From: Acidobacteriaceae bacterium
GTDB taxonomy: Bacteria; Acidobacteriota; Terriglobia; Terriglobales; Acidobacteriaceae
DNA: 5,536 nucleotides
Reading direction: 5' to 3'
NCBI GenBank assembly: GCA_003140655.1
Contig: PLKR01000334.1
Coordinates: forward strand, 1 to 5,536
Positions 1 through 5,454 of the stretch are shown in pieces; position 1 is the stretch's first letter, and every line of letters starts with the position of its first letter. The notes under the pieces are model-generated. The model was given only the letters and a program-made list of their open reading frames with translations, was not told the DNA's origin and ran no database searches. A program made the position numbers and the translations under genes.

Positions 1-14
1 GACACTAGCGGCGC

Positions 15-722
15 ATGAATATTGGCCTTTTCGGCGGCACCTTCGACCCCATCCACCGCGGGCACCTGGCGCTGGCGCGCGCCGCGCGTGAGCGTTGCAA
101 GCTCTCGCGCATCCTCTTCGTGCCGGCCGACGTTCCGCCGCACAAGCAGGGCCAGCCGCTATCGGCCTTTCCGCATCGCTATGCCATGATTGCTCTGGCC
201 ACGGCGCAAGAAAAAGACTTCATACCCTCGATGCTTGAAGCGCCGCAAGACCTTGATGCAGGCGGACCAGGCAAAGGCAAGACGCGCGTGGCGAAACCAA
301 ACTACACCATCGATACCGTCAGGCGACTCAAGCAGTCGTGCAAACAAGCAGACCGGCTCTTCCTGCTGATCGGCATCGATGCCTTCGCAGACATCACCAA
401 TTGGCATCAGGCCGAGGCCCTGTTTCGTGAGTGTGAGTTTATAGTTGCCAGCAGGCCAGGGTATTCGCTTGCCGACGTCGCTAACGCGCTGCCCGCGAGC
501 CTTCGCCCGCGGCAGGAAGTGACACGGCCGTTTCAAAAGCAGGCCGCCACGGGGGACCTAGTGCTGAAGGGCGTAACCATCCATCTGCTCGACGAGGTCT
601 ATCAGCCGATTTCCTCCACGACAATTCGCGAAGCTGCGGCCGCCGGCAAGCCGCTCACCCGCTTCGTGGAGCCTGCTGTCGCGGACTACATCAAGAAAAC
701 AGGACTGTATAAAGCTCGTTAG
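15..722 (+). CDS. nadD: Nicotinate-nucleotide adenylyltransferase (NadD)
   Basis: The enzyme transfers AMP from ATP to nicotinate mononucleotide to make deamido-NAD in cytoplasmic NAD biosynthesis. The 235-residue product starts with the nucleotidyltransferase signature GGTFDPIHRGH at residues 7-17, including the catalytic HxGH (H14-H17). It ends with ISSTTIR at 199-205, the second family signature. YTIDTVRRL (97-105) and IGIDAFADITNW (119-130) match the conserved substrate-pocket segments. It is somewhat longer than typical NadD (about 190-220 residues), because of a Gly/Lys-rich stretch near 80-96 and extra residues around 160-185. The ATG gives the complete signature. No clear Shine-Dalgarno is visible in the 14 bases before it, but the window edge cuts off the context. 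The TAG stop lies inside a heptamer repeat. It is the first gene of a nadD-rsfS-rlmH cluster. Identity is secure. Confidence 0.96.
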   Translation: MNIGLFGGTFDPIHRGHLALARAARERCKLSRILFVPADVPPHKQGQPLSAFPHRYAMIALATAQEKDFIPSMLEAPQDLDAGGPGKGKTRVAKPNYTIDTVRRLKQSCKQADRLFLLIGIDAFADITNWHQAEALFRECEFIVASRPGYSLADVANALPASLRPRQEVTRPFQKQAATGDLVLKGVTIHLLDEVYQPISSTTIREAAAAGKPLTRFVEPAVADYIKKTGLYKAR

Positions 723-855
723 TCGTTGGTCATTCGCCAATTTGTTTTGCCACCGCGGGCTTACCATCGACGAAGCGCAGTGAAGCAGTCTGTCATTTAC
801 AATGAAAACTCCGCCCAGGTTGGGCCAACGGCAAAACGACTAACGATCAACGACT
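721..855. repeat. Imperfect long inverted repeat between nadD and rsfS
   Basis: The left arm at 721-734 (AGTCGTTGGTCATT) pairs with 842-855 over 14 positions, with one G-U and one A-C position when read as RNA. Inside it, GTTTTGCC (744-751) pairs perfectly with GGCAAAAC (830-837). The arms enclose about 78 bases, so a transcript could fold into a long two-part stem. The left arm overlaps the nadD stop codon and the right arm ends 10 bases before the rsfS start. There is no T tract after it, so it does not look like an intrinsic terminator. It could be a dispersed intergenic repeat or an RNA processing or attenuation structure. The symmetry is directly visible; any function is unknown. Confidence 0.6.
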
Positions 856-856
856 G
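836..856. repeat. Three degenerate heptamer repeats (ACGAYYR type)
   Basis: Three consecutive 7-base units read ACGACTA, ACGATCA and ACGACTG, just before the rsfS start. The reverse-complement form (TAGTCGT at 720-726, then the more degraded TGGTCAT at 727-733) lies at the nadD end, so the heptamers form the outer stem of the inverted repeat. Short heptamer arrays of this sort are a recognised type of intergenic repeat in some bacterial genomes. Three units is a small array, so chance is not excluded. Confidence 0.5.
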
Positions 857-865
857 ACCCTTTGC

Positions 866-1312
866 ATGAAAAAAAGCGATTTGAAGCAACAGGTAACGGC
901 GGCTATTCAGGCCTGCCTCGACAAGAAAGCGGAAGAACTTTCCATCCTGGAAATGGAGAAAGGGTCGGGAGCATTTACGGACTATTTTGTACTGTGCAGC
1001 GGCACGAACCCGCGGCAGGTCCAGGCCATCGCGGACGAAGTGGAACTACGCTTGAAGACGGCGGGCGTGCGCCCGGAGCACGTCGAAGGTTATAACCAGG
1101 GCGAGTGGATTCTGGTCGACTACGTGGATTTTGTCGTTCATGTTTTTTCCGAAAAGGCGCGCAAGTTTTACGATTTGGAACGCTTGTGGAAAACGGCTAA
1201 ACGGCTGGAGCCCGCGGAATTGACGCCGAAGACGCGGACGAAGCCAGCGCCAAAGACAAGGACGCCGCGCAAGCGTACTCCCGCAGCCGCTACACGCCGG
1301 AAGAAAGAGTAG
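866..1312 (+). CDS. rsfS: Ribosomal silencing factor RsfS (Iojap/DUF143 family)
   Basis: RsfS binds ribosomal protein uL14 on the 50S subunit and blocks joining with 30S, lowering translation in starvation or stationary phase. The 148-residue product has the family core at about residues 5-110: DYFVLCSGTNPRQVQAIAD (39-57), EGYNQGEWILVDYVDFVVHVF (74-94) and FYDLERLW (101-108). Most family members end soon after this last motif. Here a tail of about 40 residues follows (109-148), rich in Lys, Arg, Pro and Thr with several KTRT/RKRT-like units; it is probably disordered and could contact rRNA. The ATG gives the expected N-terminus, but no Shine-Dalgarno is evident in the preceding CCCTTTGC. rlmH follows after 21 bp, the usual partner order in many bacteria. 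The heptamer repeat lies immediately upstream. Confidence 0.94.
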   Translation: MKKSDLKQQVTAAIQACLDKKAEELSILEMEKGSGAFTDYFVLCSGTNPRQVQAIADEVELRLKTAGVRPEHVEGYNQGEWILVDYVDFVVHVFSEKARKFYDLERLWKTAKRLEPAELTPKTRTKPAPKTRTPRKRTPAAATRRKKE

Positions 1313-1333
1313 TCTCGTTGTCGGCTATCTTCC

Positions 1334-1798
1334 GTGAAGATCAAAATCGCGTGGATGGGAAAGACGAAAGAGCCGGCGATCCAGTCGCTGACGGACGAGT
1401 ATGTGAAGCGGATCTCGCGTTATGTGCAGGTGGAAGGGCTGGCGTTGCGGGATGAACCTGCACTTCTGCAAATGTGCGGCCGTACGGCACCCGACAAAGC
1501 GAAGAAAATGAGCGCTGGGAAGTCGACGCTGGTGCTGATGGATTCGCGTGGGAAACAGTTCTCGTCCGAAGAGCTGGCGCATTTTCTGCGAGACTATCAG
1601 AATCGCAATCCGCTGCCGCTGGTCTTCGCGGTGGGGCCGGCCGATGGATTCAGCGAAACCGCCCGCAGCGCGGCGCAGCATACGATTTCGCTGGGCAGGA
1701 TGACACTGGCGCACGAACTGGCTCGCGTGGTTTTGCTGGAGCAAGTCTACCGGGCGTTCACGATTCTGAAGGGCCATCCCTATCATTCGGGGCATTGA
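1334..1798 (+). CDS. rlmH: 23S rRNA (pseudouridine1915-N3)-methyltransferase RlmH
   Basis: RlmH is a SPOUT-class, SAM-dependent enzyme that methylates N3 of pseudouridine 1915 in helix 69 of 23S rRNA, acting on assembled 70S ribosomes. The 154-residue product has the usual family length (about 155-160). Visible family motifs are LMDSRGKQFSSEELA (68-82), FAVGPADGF (98-106) in the SAM-binding knot, the stretch 119-141 (SLGRMT, then HELARV and EQVYRA), and the C-terminal GHPYHSG (147-153). The usual glycine pair in FxxGGADG is GP here, a mild variant. The GTG start at 1334 is chosen because MKIKIAWMGK is the expected first strand; no strong Shine-Dalgarno is seen, which may mean coupling to rsfS 21 bp upstream. 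Identity is secure. Confidence 0.95.
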   Translation: MKIKIAWMGKTKEPAIQSLTDEYVKRISRYVQVEGLALRDEPALLQMCGRTAPDKAKKMSAGKSTLVLMDSRGKQFSSEELAHFLRDYQNRNPLPLVFAVGPADGFSETARSAAQHTISLGRMTLAHELARVVLLEQVYRAFTILKGHPYHSGH

Positions 1799-1851
1799 AT
1801 CGGCGCGGACCGCAGCTTGTACCTTTGTGCATTGCTCTAAACTGCGTGCCC

Positions 1852-1869
1852 ACCTAAATTTATTTAGGT
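1852..1869. promoter_or_regulatory. 18-bp perfect dyad, candidate operator
   Basis: ACCTAAATTTATTTAGGT consists of two perfect 8-bp half-sites (ACCTAAAT and ATTTAGGT) around a 2-bp centre. It lies 50 bp before the start of the 54-codon ORF and 54 bp after rlmH. Its compact symmetry and AT-rich core look more like a dimeric-repressor site than a terminator: the stem is weak and no T run follows. Which regulator would bind is unknown. A possible -35/-10 pair (TTGCTC 1832-1837, TAAATT 1855-1860, 17-bp spacing) would place the dyad over the -10, but this match is poor. Confidence 0.5.
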
Positions 1870-1918
1870 AGACTTCTTATGTATCGATATCTTGGCATAA
1901 CAACTGGAGAATAGAGTC

Positions 1919-2083
1919 ATGAGAGATGTGATGGAACTGTTGCGGGCGAAAGAACAAGAGTTGGTGAAAGTGAAGCGGCAAGTCGAGGCTCTGCGGATTG
2001 CGGCGCCGCTGTTGGGCGGAGAACAGGATCAGGCGCCTTCGACCGGGCCTGCGATGGTCAAAGAAGCGAACCGTTTCGGGTGA
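1919..2083 (+). CDS. Small charged helical protein of unknown function (54 aa)
   Basis: The ORF runs from ATG 1919-1921 to TGA 2081-2083 and encodes 54 residues beginning MRDVMELLRAKEQELVKVKR. Residues 1-28 are dense in Lys, Arg and Glu with regularly spaced Leu, Val and Met, which fits an amphipathic or coiled-coil helix. APLLGGE (29-35) ends the helix, and a Pro/Gly/Gln-rich tail follows. A strong Shine-Dalgarno, GGAGA at 1906-1910, lies 8 bases before the ATG, and the candidate operator lies further upstream. I recall similar short proteins sharing the KEQEL...VEALR...APLL pattern in Acidobacteriota, but could not search. It has no membrane segment, cysteines or enzyme motif. A DNA- or protein-binding adaptor is possible; the function is unknown. 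It converges with the serine hydrolase gene. Confidence 0.72.
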   Translation: MRDVMELLRAKEQELVKVKRQVEALRIAAPLLGGEQDQAPSTGPAMVKEANRFG

Positions 2084-2101
2084 TTCCTCCCGCACTTGCT
2101 T

Positions 2102-3265
2102 CTAAGGGTTTCTTTCCGAACCGGCAGAAAGAATGTTCAGGATTTCTCTCGCGAGATCGCCTGCCGGCTGGTCTTCCAAGTTAGTGAGCACAACGACGCC
2201 GGCGCGCTGGTCGGGCGCAATAACGAAGGCGGTGCTCGTGCCCTGTTGGCCACCAGTGTGGCCCACGCCGGCGACTTCGTGCTCGTTGTGTTTGCCCCAC
2301 CCCCAGCCCAGGCCGTAAGTGTTTTGCAAACCGTCGGAGGGCTTGAGCGGAGTCCACATGAGATCGCGGGTGGCGCGGCGGATTAACTTGTCATTCAAAA
2401 TGGCGACCTCGAACCTTGCCATGTCTTCGGCGGAAGAGAGCCATCCGCCTCCGGGGATTTTATAGCTGGAGTCGAGGAAGTCGGAGTTGCGGACGGCGCC
2501 CGAGTCCTTTTTCTCGTAGAAGCGAGTGCGATAAGGGATGATTGCGAACCGATCATCCGCCTGGGTCTGTTCCATTTGCGCCGGAACAAAAACGTTTTGG
2601 CGCATGAAGTCAACATACTTCGCTCCGGATGCGCCTTCTATTACGCAGCCGACCAAGGTGTAACCCTGGGTCGAGTAGTGAAACGCTGTGCCTGGCTGGG
2701 CTATGAGGGGATCATCCTTGAAGAAATTGAGCCCGGACTGGATGGGATCGTCAAAGTGTTTCGTGTTGCCGCCTTCGAGGTCCTCTTGGTTTTCGCCGGA
2801 TTTGTAATGGCGAATTCCGCCAAGATGTCCAAGCACCTGTCGAGTCGAAATGGGCCAGGGTTTTTGAGGAAATGCAGGGCAGTATTTTTGCACGGGAGCG
2901 TCGAGATCGAGCTTGCCGCGCTCCCAGAGTTGCAAGGCGGCGGCGGTGAGAGGTTTGGAAATGGAGCCCAGACGGAAGAGCGTGTGTTCGCTGGCCGGGA
3001 CGTTGTTCTCAAGATCGGCGAATCCGAATCCTTGAGCCCACTCGTATTCACCGTTCTCGACGACGGCGACAGACAGGCCGGGGACATGAGTGGAAGCCAT
3101 GAACTTGAGGATGGCGGCCTCGATCTGAGTGCGCTTTTCAGGAGCGAGCTTAGAATCCTGAGCGATGCAACGCGGAGAAACCGCGGAACACAGCGCAATC
3201 ACAATCGCGAGATGAATCCAGTGGGAGCAGCGCAGACGAGCCGATTGATTTCTGGTCAGTGTCAT
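2102..3265 (-). CDS. Secreted serine hydrolase, class C beta-lactamase fold, LACTB-like
   Basis: The 387-residue product belongs to the beta-lactamase/transpeptidase-like serine hydrolases (COG1680 type). The nucleophile motif SISK is at S101-K104. The second motif is YST at 197-199, where AmpC-type enzymes have YxN, and the third is HTGG at 336-339 in place of KTG. GHLGGIRHY (146-154), FKDDPL (182-187), YSTQGYTLV (197-205), RTRFY (246-250) and YKIPGGGWLSS (268-278) match the pattern I recall from LACTB, a serine protease-like member, rather than antibiotic-hydrolysing AmpC. A signal peptide is evident: basic N-terminus, hydrophobic core at about 17-30, and a plausible cleavage after CIA (33-35). 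No lipobox was found. The action is therefore periplasmic or extracellular, on a peptide, ester or amide substrate that cannot be predicted. The ATG keeps the signal peptide, and a weak GGGAAG site lies 5 bases upstream. The gene appears to be transcribed on its own. Confidence 0.9.
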   Translation of the reverse strand: MTLTRNQSARLRCSHWIHLAIVIALCSAVSPRCIAQDSKLAPEKRTQIEAAILKFMASTHVPGLSVAVVENGEYEWAQGFGFADLENNVPASEHTLFRLGSISKPLTAAALQLWERGKLDLDAPVQKYCPAFPQKPWPISTRQVLGHLGGIRHYKSGENQEDLEGGNTKHFDDPIQSGLNFFKDDPLIAQPGTAFHYSTQGYTLVGCVIEGASGAKYVDFMRQNVFVPAQMEQTQADDRFAIIPYRTRFYEKKDSGAVRNSDFLDSSYKIPGGGWLSSAEDMARFEVAILNDKLIRRATRDLMWTPLKPSDGLQNTYGLGWGWGKHNEHEVAGVGHTGGQQGTSTAFVIAPDQRAGVVVLTNLEDQPAGDLAREILNILSAGSERNP

Positions 3266-3291
3266 GAAGGCTTCCCGGAAGACGAGGATTC

Positions 3292-3318
3292 ATTGTAGAC
3301 CACCGACCGGGCGGCCAA
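3292..3318 (-). promoter_or_regulatory. Possible sigma70-type promoter of the serine hydrolase gene
   Basis: On the minus strand a good -10 hexamer, TACAAT, lies at 3297-3292, 26 bases before the ATG. A partial -35, TTGGCC, is at 3318-3313 with a short 15-bp spacer. The expected transcript would have a leader of about 20 nt. The -10 match is strong and the -35 is weak, so this is a tentative call. It sits in the 100-bp gap after the VOC gene, where no terminator hairpin is convincing. Confidence 0.35.
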
Positions 3319-3365
3319 TTGGAAGGGATCGCAGAGCAGCAGCGACGATTGAGCCTGGCGTCGGC

Positions 3366-4877
3366 CTACATTTGCACGTCTTTCACATGCGTAGCGATAT
3401 ACCAAGTATTTCCGAACGGATCCGTAACGCCTGAAGTCCGGTCACCATAAGGCTGGTCCGCAGGTTCCTGAATCGATTTCGCCCCCGCCGCCAACGTCCG
3501 CTGATATACCGCGTCGCAGTCCGGCACATACATATAGAACATCGACTGCATGGGCTGGTAAGGCCCGTGTGCCTCGCCCATCTCCATGTAGGAAGTGCCG
3601 ATTTTCAGCATCAAATGATGGATCACTCCATCCGGCGCCGCGTGCCGCCCCAGTTCCGCGGCTCCGAAGGCGCGCTGCAAGAAGTTCATCACCGGCTCCG
3701 CACGCAGCGGATGCAGATATGCCTGCACATCGGGCGCACCTTCCCACTTGTAGGTCGCACCCTTGCGAGTGGCGATGTACCAGTGGTTGCCAAATGGATC
3801 CTTCACGGCCGCGCCGCGCTCGCCGTATTCGTGATCCTGGGGCTCGCTGATCGAAGTCGCTCCTGCCTGCAAAGCCCTCTTGTAGGCCGCGTCCGTGTCG
3901 TGCACATAAATGTGCAAGGCCGCCGTGGCCGGCTTCGCGTGGAACGGCTTACCCGGAATCCCGCCACCCATCATCAGCATGGTGTCGCCGATGCGCGTTT
4001 CGCCGTGAATCCCGCCCGCGCCGCCAATCGCGCGGAAAGTTTCTTCCGCGCCAAACACGTTCTTGGCGAACGCGAGCATCGCGTCCCCGTCGGACGCGAC
4101 CATGTAGGGCGTTACCGTTCGGTAACCCGGCGGAATCGGATTCGCCCGATCCTTGCCTTCCTGCTCGTCGTCTTGCGGAAGTTGCCCACCCTCGGGTCCG
4201 GTTGTCATCCCCTTCATCCGCCGGTGCATCTCTTCCACCGACATTTCTTCTGTCACCGTGGAGATGTTCCACGTGTAGCCGAAGGGATCAAGAAACCTTC
4301 CCTCGCGGTGACCGTAGAACTGATCTCTGATCGGCAAAGTAACCTTCAGCCCCGCAGCCACGGCCCGCTTCGCGAAGGAATCGACATCTGCAACGAGCAG
4401 GGACAACTGCACCGGCGAAGAGCCCAAAGTCTCGGCGCTGAATCTCCCTCCCTCCGGCCACTCTTCGGAAAGCAGGATCGCCGAGTCGCCGATCATGATC
4501 TCGGCATGCGGGATTGATCCTCCCACGTCGAAGCGCATTGTTTCCTTCGCGCCAAAGGCTTGCTTGTAAAATTCGATCGCCTTGGCTGCATCTTTGAAAG
4601 TCAATCTTGGTGTCGCAATCGTGCGAACGGAGACAACGGGTTCAGCGACGGTGGCCATAGTCTTTTTCCCTTCCAGTAATTCGGATTTAAGTCGTGTCCT
4701 GAATGTTTCGCGCGGCAGATCGCGCAAGTCCGCCGCCACTCGCACCAGCGGCTCGACGTTAGCATCCACCTTCGCGGGCTTGCCGTCCGCCCGCGCGAGC
4801 AAAGCGTCTACGGCTCGGTTCAACTGCTCGATCTGCTTTGCGTCGTTGTTTCGTGGATTCAGAGAGCGCTTAGGCAT
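3366..4877 (-). CDS. Triple PhnB-like VOC-domain protein with N-terminal helical leader
   Basis: With the ATG at 4877 the product is 503 residues. The leader (about 10-73) is charged and helical: LNRAVDALLAR, then LVRVAADLRDLPRETFRTRLKSEL. Three VOC domains (glyoxalase/bleomycin-resistance/PhnB fold) follow at about 86-208, 253-370 and 382-496. Each ends in YGxR-x5-DPFGxxWxI(A/S)T, with DPFG at 197, 360 and 486, and each has an IG(D/T) strand preceded by His (124, 291, 420-421) that may help bind metal. A charged linker with MSVEEMHRRMKGM joins domains 1 and 2. The start is set by GGAGG (4888-4884), 6 bases before the ATG; a GTG at 4883 abuts that site and is unlikely. The gene overlaps the sigma factor gene by 8 bp, so the two are co-translated. 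There is no signal peptide or membrane segment, so it is cytoplasmic. The ligand is unknown: it could be an enzyme, a binding protein or a sensor. The fold call is secure; the leader's role as a sigma partner is inference. Confidence 0.88.
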   Translation of the reverse strand: MPKRSLNPRNNDAKQIEQLNRAVDALLARADGKPAKVDANVEPLVRVAADLRDLPRETFRTRLKSELLEGKKTMATVAEPVVSVRTIATPRLTFKDAAKAIEFYKQAFGAKETMRFDVGGSIPHAEIMIGDSAILLSEEWPEGGRFSAETLGSSPVQLSLLVADVDSFAKRAVAAGLKVTLPIRDQFYGHREGRFLDPFGYTWNISTVTEEMSVEEMHRRMKGMTTGPEGGQLPQDDEQEGKDRANPIPPGYRTVTPYMVASDGDAMLAFAKNVFGAEETFRAIGGAGGIHGETRIGDTMLMMGGGIPGKPFHAKPATAALHIYVHDTDAAYKRALQAGATSISEPQDHEYGERGAAVKDPFGNHWYIATRKGATYKWEGAPDVQAYLHPLRAEPVMNFLQRAFGAAELGRHAAPDGVIHHLMLKIGTSYMEMGEAHGPYQPMQSMFYMYVPDCDAVYQRTLAAGAKSIQEPADQPYGDRTSGVTDPFGNTWYIATHVKDVQM

Positions 4878-5421
4878 CGGCACCCTCCATGCGCGCCCGC
4901 AGGCTGCTGAGGGCGCGGAACTGCAACTGCTTTACCGCGCCTTCGGTCTTGCGAATCTTCCGCGCCACTTCCTTAATGCTTTTCTGCTCTACGAAGCGCA
5001 GCATCACCACTCGCCGCTGTTCCGCTGGCAATGTATCCACCAGTCGAAACAACGTTGCTCGCCGCTCCACTTCTTTGAATTCCACTCCGCTCGCCGGGGC
5101 CGATTCGATCTGCTCCGGTTCGTTCGCAACGTCCTCGCGGTTCTTGCGCTGCCACCGATCCGAAATCAAATTCGCCGCAATCCGGAAGAGCCACGCCGCA
5201 AACGGGATCCCTCGCCATTCAAACCGCCGCAAGTTAGCCAGCGCATGATGAAATACTTCCGAGGTCAAGTCCTCGGTTTCCGTGCGATCTCCCACCCGCC
5301 GCACCACGTACGCATAGACCCGCTCGAAATTGTTTTCGTAAAGCTCCGCAAAGCGCGCAGGGTCCTTCTGCGCCGCCTCGATCAGAAGCCGCTCGTCCCC
5401 TTCTTTCCTCAGAGCCTTCAA
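4870..5421 (-). CDS. ECF-family RNA polymerase sigma factor (sigma-70 group 4)
   Basis: The 183-residue product directs RNA polymerase to a specific promoter set. Region sigma2 spans about 20-93, with RVYAYVVRRVGDRTETEDLTSEVF (34-57, core-binding and -10 region) and WLFRIAANLISDRW (77-90). A short acidic linker (94-120) leads to region sigma4 at about 124-178, with LPAEQRRVVMLRFVEQKSIKEVA and a helix-turn-helix over about 147-172 for -35 recognition. The length is that of a minimal ECF factor; there is no C-terminal sensor extension. The TTG start is chosen because GGAGA (5431-5427) sits 5 bases upstream and the N-terminus then fits the family. The frame stays open to the window edge, so an upstream start cannot be excluded. 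No zinc-type or membrane anti-sigma gene is adjacent; the coupled downstream gene is the VOC protein, which is therefore the candidate partner or target. Confidence 0.92.
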   Translation of the reverse strand: MKALRKEGDERLLIEAAQKDPARFAELYENNFERVYAYVVRRVGDRTETEDLTSEVFHHALANLRRFEWRGIPFAAWLFRIAANLISDRWQRKNREDVANEPEQIESAPASGVEFKEVERRATLFRLVDTLPAEQRRVVMLRFVEQKSIKEVARKIRKTEGAVKQLQFRALSSLRARMEGADA

Positions 5422-5427
5422 CGGATT

Positions 5428-5439
5428 CTCCGCGCGGAG
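5428..5439. promoter_or_regulatory. Perfect 12-bp palindrome over the sigma ribosome-binding site
   Basis: CTCCGCGCGGAG is a perfect palindrome in the sigma-gene leader. On the minus strand its last four bases (GGAG) are the Shine-Dalgarno of the TTG start. As DNA it could be an operator. As RNA it could form a short CTCC/GGAG hairpin that hides the ribosome site, although four base pairs is weak. The sequence is certain; the role is a guess. Confidence 0.35.
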
Positions 5440-5454
5440 TAGTGTTACACGGGG

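Noticed and set aside
1..18. End of an upstream gene overlapping nadD (the frame from base 1 ends in TGA at 16-18, giving an ATGA overlap).
   Set aside because: Only five codons are visible and another frame has a TAG at 6-8, so the upstream reading frame cannot be decided. An Obg-type gene often lies here, but nothing in the window shows it.
794..803. TACAAT (798-803) before rsfS as a -10 element.
   Set aside because: No acceptable -35 hexamer lies 15-19 bases upstream, so a promoter call is not supported.
2110..2133. Inverted repeat TTCTTTC/GAAAGAA with a 10-base loop near the convergent gene ends, considered as a bidirectional terminator.
   Set aside because: The stem is AT-rich, lies inside the hydrolase coding sequence, and no T run follows on either strand.
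2576..3298. A 240-codon + strand frame opposite the serine hydrolase.
   Set aside because: The minus-strand product has a signal peptide and all three catalytic motifs; the + frame has none.
3343..3363. CGACG/CGTCG hairpin just after the VOC stop codon, considered as a terminator.
   Set aside because: Only five base pairs with an 11-base loop and no T tract on the minus strand.
4111..4126. A 16-bp dyad (GTTACCG TT CGGTAAC) inside the VOC gene.
   Set aside because: It lies in coding sequence at the start of VOC domain 2, with codons explaining the bases; no promoter or internal gene start is nearby.
3567..4517. A long open frame (316 codons) on the + strand, opposite the VOC gene.
   Set aside because: It lies fully antisense to a gene with three clear VOC domains, has no recognisable motif or ribosome site, and is Arg/His-rich as expected for an antisense shadow of GC-rich coding sequence.
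4582..5442. A long open frame (286 codons) on the + strand, opposite the sigma gene and the VOC leader.
   Set aside because: It spans two genuine minus-strand genes and has low-complexity Arg/Ser/Phe content without domain signatures.
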